A DNA stretch of 64,000 nucleotides, taken from contig NZ_AZCP01000006.1 of assembly GCF_001433855.1 (NCBI RefSeq), forward strand, positions 84,115 to 148,114, in the 5' to 3' direction. This DNA is from Levilactobacillus brevis ATCC 14869 = DSM 20054 (GTDB taxonomy: Bacteria > Bacillota > Bacilli > Lactobacillales > Lactobacillaceae). Under the pieces are notes generated by a model. That model was not told the origin of the DNA. It made no database searches and saw only the letters and a program-made list of their open reading frames with translations. The position numbers were made by a program, and so were the translations under genes. The stretch's first letter is position 1, and each line of letters opens with the position of its first letter. Shown in pieces: positions 42,533 to 50,070 of the stretch.

Positions 42533-44258
42533 CGACAGCATCCCCCTTTCGGATTTGCGAATCAAGAATTTCTTGATAAGTCTTGTTGGTGGCCTTTAAT
42601 TCATCGTGCGTACCTTGACCCACAATCTTCCCACCATCAATCACCAAAATCAGATCGGCATCGGCAACCGTAGACACCCGTTGCGCCACGATAACGGTCA
42701 CACCAGCCTGAACTTGCTCGTCTTGGCGCAATTGTTGTCGTAGTAAGGCATCCGTCTTAAAGTCCAGTGCTGAGAATGAATCATCGAAAATATAAACACT
42801 CGCGCGCTTTAAAATCGTTCGTGCAATCACCAGCCGTTGTCGCTGACCACCAGAGAAGTTATCCCCATTTTGCTCAACAACCGCGTCTAAGCCGCCCTCT
42901 TCTTTAACAAAGTCACTCGCCTGAGCAACATCTAGAGCATGCCATATTTGACTGTCACTGGCATCTTGCATGCCATAAACCATATTGCTACGAATCGTCC
43001 CTGAAAACAGTACGGCTTTTTGCTGGGTAATTGACACCGCCGCATGCAAGGCCTGTTGACTCATTGCTGTTAGGGCAGTGCCGTTTAGCTTAATTTGACC
43101 GCTCTCTGGATCAAACAACCGAGGAATCAGGTTCACCAGTGTTGATTTACCGGAACCCGTCCCCCCAATAATCGCCACCGTTTGTCCAGCCGTCGCCTGA
43201 AAATTAACGTCTGCTAGCGCCAACTTTTCGGCGCCTGTATAGCGGAAATTGACATGGTCAAAAACCAAACTAGCTGCTTGATCCTTAACTGTCACGGGTT
43301 GATCTGGATCATTAATCTTAGACTTCAAGTCCATCACTTCATTGATTCGGGCAGCTGAAGCCTGGGCCCGGGGAACAAAGACGAAGACCATCGAAACCAT
43401 CATAAAACTAATCAATAATTGTGTGGCGTAAGTCATAAAGGCCACTAGGTTCCCAACCTCCATAGATTGGTTGCCAATCAATTGCCCCCCATACCAAACG
43501 ATCCCAATATTTGTTCCGCTCACAATCAACGTAATAATTGGGAACATCAATGATACAATCATGAAAACCTTAATCCCAGTTTTCGTGTAATCTTGGTTGG
43601 CTCCTTCAAAACGATCCTGTTCGAACTGATCTTGGTTAAACGCCCGAATGACCCGCACCCCCGTCAGTCCTTCACGAAAGACCAAGTTGATGCGATCAAT
43701 CTTCTTTTGCAGACTCTTAAAGAGTGGTACCGCAAAATACATCACTAATCCCGTAAACAAGGCCAAAACTGGTAATGCCACTAAGAAGACCATTGTCAGC
43801 CGCGGACTCTTAACATAGGCCAAGACCCCCGCACCAACTAGCATGATCGGCGCCATTAACATCATCCGTAACATTTGAACCATAACATTTTGAATCTGGA
43901 CCACATCATTAGTCGTCCGGGTAATTAGTGACGCATTACCGACGGTTTCAAATTCTTCCGTTGATGCATAAGTAACTTTCTTAAAAATAGCACTGCGGAT
44001 TCGTTGTCCCATCTTTTGGGATTGAGTGGCAGCAAAATAGACATTCCCTGCCGCTCCCAGAACACCAATGAAACTTAAAAGGAGCATTTTGCCCCCTGTT
44101 CGCCAGATGTAACCAATATCGTTATTCGCAATTCCCTTGTCAATGATATTTGAGGTTAGCGTTGGTAACGATAGGTCACAGGCAACTTGAATAATCATAA
44201 AACCCACAGCAAGGACTACTGCCCACCAGTCCAAGTGTTTTCGGGCAAGTCGCATCAT
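42525..44258 (-). CDS. ABC exporter half-transporter, degenerate-site NBD
   Basis: 577 residues, membrane domain then NBD. Walker A GGTGSGKST, signature FSGGQRQR and Walker B YIFDDSFSALD. The catalytic Glu after Walker B is replaced by Asp (FDD), the mark of the LmrC/BmrC-type subunit in heterodimeric exporters. With the noncanonical SQGQ signature of its partner this makes one weak ATP site. Two adjacent ATGs are possible (44258, 44255). It is first in the operon, with a clear promoter. Confidence 0.92.
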   Translation of the reverse strand: MMRLARKHLDWWAVVLAVGFMIIQVACDLSLPTLTSNIIDKGIANNDIGYIWRTGGKMLLLSFIGVLGAAGNVYFAATQSQKMGQRIRSAIFKKVTYASTEEFETVGNASLITRTTNDVVQIQNVMVQMLRMMLMAPIMLVGAGVLAYVKSPRLTMVFLVALPVLALFTGLVMYFAVPLFKSLQKKIDRINLVFREGLTGVRVIRAFNQDQFEQDRFEGANQDYTKTGIKVFMIVSLMFPIITLIVSGTNIGIVWYGGQLIGNQSMEVGNLVAFMTYATQLLISFMMVSMVFVFVPRAQASAARINEVMDLKSKINDPDQPVTVKDQAASLVFDHVNFRYTGAEKLALADVNFQATAGQTVAIIGGTGSGKSTLVNLIPRLFDPESGQIKLNGTALTAMSQQALHAAVSITQQKAVLFSGTIRSNMVYGMQDASDSQIWHALDVAQASDFVKEEGGLDAVVEQNGDNFSGGQRQRLVIARTILKRASVYIFDDSFSALDFKTDALLRQQLRQDEQVQAGVTVIVAQRVSTVADADLILVIDGGKIVGQGTHDELKATNKTYQEILDSQIRKGDAVDA

Positions 44259-44319
44259 TAGAAATTTGGCCTTCTTTCTTTGCATTACTCTATGAAACAT
44301 CAAAAAAGCATATGCGATA

Positions 44320-44347
44320 ATTATACTCGCCTATTGACCGTTTGCAA
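44320..44347 (-). promoter_or_regulatory. Promoter of the ABC exporter operon
   Basis: TTGCAA (44342-44347), 16-bp spacer and TATAAT (44320-44325) on the minus strand. Confidence 0.7.
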
Positions 44348-44426
44348 TAAAGGATTACCGTTCTATCTTACTGGCAAACCAGCAAATATTTGTTACAATG
44401 TAGACACCGAAGGGAGAAAGAGAACT

Positions 44427-44756
44427 GTGGCGAGTAACTCGGATTCAATCTATAACGTCTTAACCTACATTCATCGGCATCAAGACCGCGTACGTTTTAT
44501 TCGTCAACGCAACAGCAATGTCATTGCGATTGGCGTTCCGGATACGGTTCCTGTAGCTAATCCGGAAATTTACTTTCCGGTGGGTCACCTGCTAGTCAAC
44601 CGGATGGACAATGATTTTCTCGCGAAGCATGGTGAGCTACTGAATGACTTCTTCGCCCGTACTAATAGCTCTAAGCTTGACTATCAAGAAGTCTGGATCA
44701 CAACCAGCTACATTAAAAATGCCCAAACGTATTTGGTTGAACTGTCATTTGAATAA
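44427..44756 (+). CDS. Small soluble protein, unknown function
   Basis: 109 residues from GTG at 44427, with GGGAG upstream and TACAAT as a probable -10 near 44395. Soluble, mixed alpha/beta, no membrane segment. Segments like FIRQRNSNVIAIGVPDTVPVANPEIYFPVGHLLVNRMD resemble nothing I recognise. It is divergent from the ABC exporter and convergent with the small hydrophobic gene that follows. The longer upstream frame overlaps the divergent promoter and is rejected. Probably a lineage-specific lactobacillus protein. Confidence 0.65.
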   Translation: MASNSDSIYNVLTYIHRHQDRVRFIRQRNSNVIAIGVPDTVPVANPEIYFPVGHLLVNRMDNDFLAKHGELLNDFFARTNSSKLDYQEVWITTSYIKNAQTYLVELSFE

Positions 44757-44796
44757 AAAATCGCCATTCACTGACTCGTGAGTGGCGATTTTTTTA
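44756..44796. terminator. Bidirectional terminator
   Basis: ATCGCCA.TCAC / GTGA.TGGCGAT stem with one wobble, A run before and T run after, between convergent genes. Confidence 0.85.
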
Positions 44797-44802
44797 TTCA
44801 AC

Positions 44803-45009
44803 TTAACTGAACAATCCTCGCGAGATCCAAAGACCCCCGCCGACAACCAAAACCGCAACAATCAAAAAACGAAAGATTGCCGCAAAGGCCACTAAGACAA
44901 TCGCACCGATGATTAACGTGCCCACTAGGCCTAATAGCCAACCGGCCAGGCCAAAGACCAATCGTAAAAGTGGAAATAACAGTAATAGTAGTAAAAGTAA
45001 TAAAATCAC
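44803..45009 (-). CDS. Very hydrophobic small protein, unknown function
   Basis: 68 residues, almost wholly hydrophobic. It begins with a run of leucines (ILLLLLLLLLFPLL), followed by two further hydrophobic stretches separated by glycine and a single FRF. It could form two or three short membrane helices. GTG start at 45009, with GGGGGG nine bases upstream. It is convergent with the 109-residue protein gene and just downstream of the GGDEF gene. Possibly real, but small proteins of this kind are easily over-called. Confidence 0.5.
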   Translation of the reverse strand: MILLLLLLLLLFPLLRLVFGLAGWLLGLVGTLIIGAIVLVAFAAIFRFLIVAVLVVGGGLWISRGLFS

Positions 45010-45087
45010 GGATGAATGCCCCCCGTTAAACCAGTCTATTTGATTAGCAGCTATTCTACCGCATTTTTATTAAAAACGCACCTGCCG

Positions 45088-46212
45088 TTACTCCAAAGTA
45101 ATTTGTTGGCGTCCCATCTTTTTCGAACGATACAAATGAGAGTCAACCCGTTTATAGAAATCCAAGGGGTTGTGATCCGTACGATGCAAACTCGAAACGC
45201 CCACTGAGATGGTAACGTTGAGTTCCACATCATTATACGGAATTCGCAGGGCTTTCACCCGATCAAAGAACTCCTGCACCAACGGTTGCGCTTGGGCCAC
45301 AGTGTAGCCTGGAAAAATCACGTTAAACTCTTCGCCACCGGTTCGGTACAACACAATCTGCTCATCTTTTTCTTTTAATACATCAACAACCGTACTGGAA
45401 ACTTGCTTCAACACTTCATCACCAGCCAAATGGCCATACGTATCATTCACACATTTGAAGTGATCGATATCAAACATTGCCATTGTTAGATTGTTGTGCC
45501 GGATGAGGCTTCGACTAAAATGATAGCTAATAGCGCGATCATACGCCGCGTAATTTTGTACATGGGTTAACGCATCCCAATTAGCAGACTGAAATAGTCG
45601 ATCTTTAATGCGCCGATCCTTATCCTGAATCTTAAAGTACCCGTACATCAAAGTTGCCAAAAAGGCATAATCCGCAATTTCAATCCAATAAGTTACCCAA
45701 GGCAAGTGAAAGCGCATCTTGACTAAAAACCAGAGGACCATTCCAAAACTAAGTGCCACTAGAATATAGCGGGGATACGGCCAACGCCACAAATGAACGC
45801 TGTGTTGATAAGCGACCACGTAAAAGCCTACAAAAACCAACGTGAATACCCAGGATAATGGGGCAGTTACATTTCCATTCATTAACATGAACCCAATAGC
45901 GACTACAAAAACTAACCAATATGGAATTTTAAGTTGTAGGAAATAAGCAACAAACAAAAGTAGGAGCAATTGAAAATTAACAAAGGTCCATCCTAGATGG
46001 CTATCTTGAACCAACAATTGCAGTGCAAATACCGAGATAATCGCACAAATCGTTCCAACTGCAATTTGAACCTTCTGCACGTTAACTGGCTTACTTTGTG
46101 ATTCGGCTTTAGTCGTCGCCCAAGTGAAAATTGACCAATAAAGGGTAATTACCCCAAGTACAAAGAAAATACTCGTGATAATTGGGGGAACTAGCCACAT
46201 TGTCCATGACAT
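45088..46212 (-). CDS. Membrane-bound diguanylate cyclase (GGDEF)
   Basis: 374 residues. N-terminal half (about 10-195) has six or seven membrane helices. The C-terminal GGDEF domain starts NWDALTHVQNYAAYDRA and has the active-site GGEEF at 292-296, with FDIDHFKCVNDTYGH also intact, so it should make c-di-GMP. The RxxD inhibitory I-site before GGEEF is missing (the place reads DEQI), so product inhibition through it is unlikely. Divergent from an EAL protein, with 230 bp between. Confidence 0.93.
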   Translation of the reverse strand: MSWTMWLVPPIITSIFFVLGVITLYWSIFTWATTKAESQSKPVNVQKVQIAVGTICAIISVFALQLLVQDSHLGWTFVNFQLLLLLFVAYFLQLKIPYWLVFVVAIGFMLMNGNVTAPLSWVFTLVFVGFYVVAYQHSVHLWRWPYPRYILVALSFGMVLWFLVKMRFHLPWVTYWIEIADYAFLATLMYGYFKIQDKDRRIKDRLFQSANWDALTHVQNYAAYDRAISYHFSRSLIRHNNLTMAMFDIDHFKCVNDTYGHLAGDEVLKQVSSTVVDVLKEKDEQIVLYRTGGEEFNVIFPGYTVAQAQPLVQEFFDRVKALRIPYNDVELNVTISVGVSSLHRTDHNPLDFYKRVDSHLYRSKKMGRQQITLE

Positions 46213-46445
46213 TACATCATTCTCCTTGGAAATTAATTAGGTTTATCTCTAAACTTTCCTTATCAGTATACCGCGAAAAACAACTGATAACATCTACATT
46301 CTGCTATTTTATATAATAAAACCATATATTTTTATCAAAGATAATATATTAAGGGCTTACGCTTTTTAGCACATACCCTATTTTAATTCCCGTTAAAATA
46401 ACGTATGATGGATGTAGATATTTTTTTAAGGAGGATGGCCACATC

Positions 46446-47108
46446 ATGTATCGTTATTTTTTGCAGCCGCAAATTGATGTTTTAAACAATTCACTAATCG
46501 GCTACGAAATGCTAATTCGGCAACAGATTGATGATAAATGGGTCTTGCCACACGACTTTGCCTCAATTCCAATCGACGTGCAGGCCGACCTCATTCAGCG
46601 CACAGCGCAGAAGCTAATTTTAAAGATCGGTTCGGTTTCGTATAACGTTAACCGCAGTCAATTCATTGATCCAACGATTGCACAAGCTATTATTGACGCA
46701 CAACAACAAATTTATCCCATTACCCTTGTCTTAGAGGTTACTGAAGAAATTACGGATAAAACCATTTCCACTCAACAACTAATCGATCAGGTCCACTACT
46801 TTGATGAACATGGCATTCAGTTGAGCCTAGATGATGTGGGCACCGGGGTCAACACCTATGATCACTTGGAGCCGGTGTTGTCTTACGCCAGTGAAATCAA
46901 ATTTGCTATGCAGAACTTTCGCCAAGAAGATCGCGCTGATGAAATCCCGGATAACTTAAAATTCTGGAAAAAGATTGCGGAAGAATACAAACTCCGCCTG
47001 ATTCTGGAAGGAGTCGAAAATCAAGCTGAACATGATATGGCTAATCGTCTCCAGATTGATCTTCGACAAGGGTGGTTCTATGGCAAACCCCACTTATTTA
47101 AATTATAA
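46446..47108 (+). CDS. c-di-GMP phosphodiesterase, stand-alone EAL domain
   Basis: 220 residues, single cytoplasmic EAL domain. Key residues are kept: E of GYEMLIR, N in SYNVNRSQF, E of LEVTEE, the DD of LDDVGTG, K in SEIKFAM, E of EGVENQ and Q of RQGWFYGKP, so it should hydrolyse c-di-GMP. RBS AAGGAGG lies before the ATG, and TATGAT at about 46403 is a likely -10. It forms a likely synthesis/degradation pair with the divergent cyclase. A terminator follows. Confidence 0.92.
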   Translation: MYRYFLQPQIDVLNNSLIGYEMLIRQQIDDKWVLPHDFASIPIDVQADLIQRTAQKLILKIGSVSYNVNRSQFIDPTIAQAIIDAQQQIYPITLVLEVTEEITDKTISTQQLIDQVHYFDEHGIQLSLDDVGTGVNTYDHLEPVLSYASEIKFAMQNFRQEDRADEIPDNLKFWKKIAEEYKLRLILEGVENQAEHDMANRLQIDLRQGWFYGKPHLFKL

Positions 47109-47113
47109 TGATG

Positions 47114-47151
47114 AAACAAGACTATCGGGCAACGGTGTCTTGTTTTTATTT
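47114..47151 (+). terminator. Terminator after the EAL gene
   Basis: AAACAAGAC / GTCTTGTTT stem with T-rich tail. Confidence 0.8.
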
Positions 47152-47177
47152 TGGCTTGAAAGAGAGGAATTATTGCA

Positions 47178-48281
47178 ATGAAAGCTGTGACCACCCGTAT
47201 CTTACACGACAAGGTTCTATGGATTGCCGCGGTGGCTGCTGGGCTTAGTTTATTTGTCGGCCGCCCACAAGTCCATGATATTAACTGGACCACCATCTGG
47301 TCACTGCTAGCGTTGATGGTTTGTGTCCAACTGCTTAACGGCTACCACGTTTTAGACCAACTTAGTCAACAGTTACTAACACATTCCCATAATCAACGAC
47401 AAATTGTGCAATACACTGTCCTATTAGCCTTTGTAGGCGCTATGTTTTTAACCAATGATGTTGCCATCTTAACCTTATTCCCCATGTATATCCGACTAGC
47501 ACATCAACAGCACTTGCCCATTGCCTTCCCCACTACCCTAATTGTGCTAGCGGCCAACCTGGGAAGTGCCTTTACACCATTTGGTAATCCACAAAATCTC
47601 TTCTTAGTGGCTCACTACCACATTGACGGCCTGGCCTTTCTAAAATTGTCAACGCCATTAATGCTTATCGGATTATTCAGCTTAGCTGGACTCACTTATG
47701 GTATCGCGCCTCGATCAACTAAGGCTGCCCCTACACGACTCTTTCCTCAGCATCCCGGAAAGATTGCCTTAACCATTCTTCTGTTCGGCTTAACCCTATT
47801 GGGAATCTTTCAAATATTTCCTTTGGGTTGGATAACCGTGATTGTTATCATTAGCGGTTGGCTACTAAATCGCGCCGCCATCAAGCAAGTGGATTATGGC
47901 CTTCTGCTGACCTTTATCTGTTTCTTCATTTTAGTCAGTTCATTCAGTCATAATGCTACATTAACAACCTTGATTGCCCACGTCACCCGTACCCCAGTCG
48001 CAAGTTATCTCACCGGTTTGACCATCAGTCAGGTAATCAGTAACGTTCCGGCCACCGTGTTGTTAGCGAACTTTACCAATCACCTAACTGCTCTGTATTG
48101 GGGCGTTAACTTGGGGGGGCTAGGCACCTTAGTGGCCTCCCTTGCCAATCTGTTGGCCCTCAAACAACTTCTTTTCCTAACCAATCGGCCTACCGTCCGG
48201 GAGTTCTTTAAGGTCTTTGCCCTCGTGAATCTAGGATTGCTAATTGTTCTGGGAACAATTGGCTACTATTGGATACGCTAG
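47178..48281 (+). CDS. Ion transporter of the IT superfamily (NhaD/ArsB/CitM-like)
   Basis: 367 residues, about ten to eleven membrane helices. Two inverted-repeat-like signatures are seen: FLTNDVAILTLFPM...ANLGSAFTPFGNPQNLFLV in the first half and SQVISNVPATVLLANFT near the end. The Asn-Asp and SNVPA/GNPQN pieces are typical of NhaD, ArsB and citrate/arsenite-type carriers. The substrate cannot be told from sequence alone. RBS AGAGAGG precedes the ATG. No obvious promoter, so readthrough from the EAL unit is possible. Confidence 0.87.
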   Translation: MKAVTTRILHDKVLWIAAVAAGLSLFVGRPQVHDINWTTIWSLLALMVCVQLLNGYHVLDQLSQQLLTHSHNQRQIVQYTVLLAFVGAMFLTNDVAILTLFPMYIRLAHQQHLPIAFPTTLIVLAANLGSAFTPFGNPQNLFLVAHYHIDGLAFLKLSTPLMLIGLFSLAGLTYGIAPRSTKAAPTRLFPQHPGKIALTILLFGLTLLGIFQIFPLGWITVIVIISGWLLNRAAIKQVDYGLLLTFICFFILVSSFSHNATLTTLIAHVTRTPVASYLTGLTISQVISNVPATVLLANFTNHLTALYWGVNLGGLGTLVASLANLLALKQLLFLTNRPTVREFFKVFALVNLGLLIVLGTIGYYWIR

Positions 48282-48298
48282 TTTGTTTCTGCTGTCCA

Positions 48299-48338
48299 CA
48301 AAAAAGCCGTCAACAACGCATAACCGCAGTTAACGACT
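48299..48338 (-). terminator. Terminator of the ADP-ribosyltransferase gene
   Basis: AGTCGTTAAC / GTTGACGGCT stem with G-U pairs, then TTTTTT on the minus strand, 80 bp past the stop. Confidence 0.65.
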
Positions 48339-48419
48339 CACCTTCTATTTAGATTTACCAGAAACATCACTTCATACTTACACAAGTCAGTGACTGTTAA
48401 CCACCTTGGTTAGCAGTTT

Positions 48420-49385
48420 TTAATTCAACAAGTTTAGCGTAATTAGTTTGTAGTTTCCCTTAACGTTATTAGTTGTGTGTTGGACTACCTTTGACCCTTT
48501 ATTTTTAATCAGGTACATTTTTGTCGCTTCCGTATAACTTACATTTTGAATCTTAGTAACAATTAATTTTTGTCCCTCTTTCAGCAAATACTCCTTCTCA
48601 CCTTTATTCTTTGAGATTGGATCAATATAGGCCCCATGGAACCCGGCTGGAATATTGATTCTCAAAAGACACTGACTACTGAATCCTAAGGCGACTTGCT
48701 TAGAGAGACTAGTAGAAGAGAAGGCCTTGTCTTGATAGATTGATCCAACGCTTAATCCCCGGTTATTTAGTGAGAGCTTTAAGCCTTTGTTAGATATACC
48801 ACGATAAACTGTCGTATTGTAACGTAGCTTGAATTTAGAAATCCCCTTTTGGACCAGTTGCGCTTTTTTGACAACTTTTTTCTGACCTTTACCATTTCTC
48901 AAATACCCATTAATTTTTTCATAACCATCACCAGTATAATAACCGACCGCCTGTACACTCTTTTTCCCGATTTTTGAGGACCATTTTTTAGAATCCTTAG
49001 CCAGCACTTTAATTTGCTTTTTACTTAGTGATTTTACATCACTGGAATATACAAATTGCTTATCGTTACTTAAAAATAATTTATCCGTGCTTTGCGGTTC
49101 CGTAACAATATGTCCTCCCTCAACCGTCTGCCGCACTGTTAATGGCACATTTTTATTGATAGACACACTGGCAGTATAATCAGGCGCCTTACCAATTGCT
49201 TTATAAGCAATTGCATTCTTCTTTGTGACTAGATATCGGTATTTTGAATCATGAATATAATTATTGCGAGTAGTCATAGAAACTATAGAGTCCCCTGAAG
49301 CAAAAGAGGCCGCATTCACATTCTTTGTCCCTATAGTCAAAACCCCGCCGATAACAATTAAAGACAACCCCAATTTTCTTAGCAT
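48420..49385 (-). CDS. Secreted mono-ADP-ribosyltransferase exotoxin-like protein
   Basis: 321 residues. A Sec signal peptide is followed by a cut after VNA near residue 25. Residues about 30-125 form a beta-rich N-domain with NVPLTVRQTVEGGHIV and LSNDKQFVY. The C-terminal half looks like the exotoxin ART fold: YTGDGYEKINGYLRNG, then R195 in TVYRGIS, STS at 224-226 in KAFSSTSLSKQVALGF, and ExE (E263, E265) in KGEKEYLLKEG. R-STS-ExE is the signature of arginine-specific toxins such as iota Ia, VIP2 and SpvB. Codon use is AT-richer than neighbours. RBS AGGGG precedes the ATG. Confidence 0.82.
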   Translation of the reverse strand: MLRKLGLSLIVIGGVLTIGTKNVNAASFASGDSIVSMTTRNNYIHDSKYRYLVTKKNAIAYKAIGKAPDYTASVSINKNVPLTVRQTVEGGHIVTEPQSTDKLFLSNDKQFVYSSDVKSLSKKQIKVLAKDSKKWSSKIGKKSVQAVGYYTGDGYEKINGYLRNGKGQKKVVKKAQLVQKGISKFKLRYNTTVYRGISNKGLKLSLNNRGLSVGSIYQDKAFSSTSLSKQVALGFSSQCLLRINIPAGFHGAYIDPISKNKGEKEYLLKEGQKLIVTKIQNVSYTEATKMYLIKNKGSKVVQHTTNNVKGNYKLITLNLLN

Positions 49386-49402
49386 ATTCCCCTATCCCCT
49401 TT

Positions 49403-49428
49403 CAACTAATCCCATTATATATTAGTTG
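49403..49428 (-). promoter_or_regulatory. Inverted repeat around the -10 box of the ADP-ribosyltransferase gene
   Basis: CAACTAAT (49403-49410) and ATTAGTTG (49421-49428) are perfect complements. The minus-strand TATAAT (49414-49419) lies inside the 10-nt spacer; the -35 is poor. This is the geometry expected of a repressor operator over a promoter. The binding protein is not known. Confidence 0.5.
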
Positions 49429-49540
49429 TTGAAAAAATATCATCACTTTTCATCCCCATTTTAAAACTTTCAAATACTCTGCTCTTCTGTCAAAATGTGA
49501 ACTAAACCCTGCCACCATCTATAAAACACTAAAGTACTAA

Positions 49541-49582
49541 AAAAGCCGCTGTCATAAGGGTTTTGACACCCTAAGACAACGA
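49541..49582 (-). terminator. Terminator after tRNA-Gln
   Basis: An imperfect long stem GTCGTTGTCTTAGGG / CCCTTATGACAGCGGC followed by TTTTTT on the minus strand. Confidence 0.65.
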
Positions 49583-49596
49583 CTGATAAGTAAGAA

Positions 49597-49669
49597 TTGG
49601 GTATACTGGGCTCGAACCAGTAAATTACGGATTCAGAGTCCGCTGCCTTACCAATTTGGCGAATACCCA
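49597..49669 (-). tRNA. tRNA-Gln (anticodon CTG)
   Basis: Cloverleaf read on the minus strand: acceptor TGGGTAT / ATACCCA with discriminator A, D-arm GCC..GGC with GG, anticodon loop CTCTGAA giving CTG for CAG codons, and T-arm ACTGG-TTCGAGC-CCAGT. No CCA is encoded. 3' end points toward the ADP-ribosyltransferase gene. Confidence 0.9.
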
Positions 49670-49699
49670 ATAAGCTGTGATGCTTGAAACAACTATTTA

Positions 49700-49728
49700 A
49701 TAGTAACTTGTTCCGCTTTAGGTGTCAA
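49700..49728 (-). promoter_or_regulatory. Promoter of tRNA-Gln
   Basis: TTGACA (49723-49728), exactly 17 bp, TACTAT (49700-49705) on the minus strand, about 30 bp before the tRNA. Confidence 0.75.
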
Positions 49729-49797
49729 CCAGTTTTCCTGAAAAAACCGGTATTTTGTATGAATTCCCACTTGTGTGTAATTTTATGCAAAGAACAA

Positions 49798-49826
49798 TTG
49801 ACATTTTTCGTTGGATAGCGTAAATT
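49798..49826 (+). promoter_or_regulatory. Promoter of tRNA-Glu
   Basis: TTGACA (49798-49803), 17-bp spacer, TAAATT (49821-49826). Confidence 0.6.
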
Positions 49827-49848
49827 AGATACTGCTAGTAAATGACAT

Positions 49849-49922
49849 TGCCCGCTGGTCAAACTGGTTTAAGACGTCGCCCTCTCAAGGCGGAGTTACG
49901 GGTTCGAGCCCCGTGCGGGTGA
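49849..49922 (+). tRNA. tRNA-Glu (anticodon CTC)
   Basis: D-arm GTC..GAC, anticodon stem TCGCC/GGCGG, loop CTCTCAA giving CTC for GAG codons, and T-arm CGGG-TTCGAGC-CCCG-like. The acceptor stem TGCCCGC pairs with GCGGGTG but has two wobble pairs at its end (U-G, G-U), which is unusual. It has its own promoter and a very strong terminator. Confidence 0.85.
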
Positions 49923-49935
49923 TACTGATATACTG

Positions 49936-49981
49936 AAAGGTGATAAAACGTTGATTTAATAACGTTTTATCACCTTTTTTT
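49936..49981 (+). terminator. Terminator after tRNA-Glu
   Basis: A perfect 17-bp stem AAAGGTGATAAAACGTT with its complement, then TTTT. Confidence 0.92.
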
Positions 49982-50022
49982 CGTTTATTAACTAGTAGAA
50001 TCGCACCTTTTCCAGATGCATA

Positions 50023-50066
50023 GAAAAAGACGACAAACTCTGATTAAATGACGTTTGTCGTCTTTT
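50023..50066 (-). terminator. Terminator after the TMEM175-like gene
   Basis: A perfect 14-bp stem AAAAGACGACAAAC / GTTTGTCGTCTTTT just after the stop at 50071, with T run on the minus strand. Confidence 0.88.
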
Positions 50067-50070
50067 CTGC

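Noticed and set aside
49470..49670. 66-residue frame on the minus strand
   Set aside because: It is the complement of tRNA-Gln and its terminator; no protein features.
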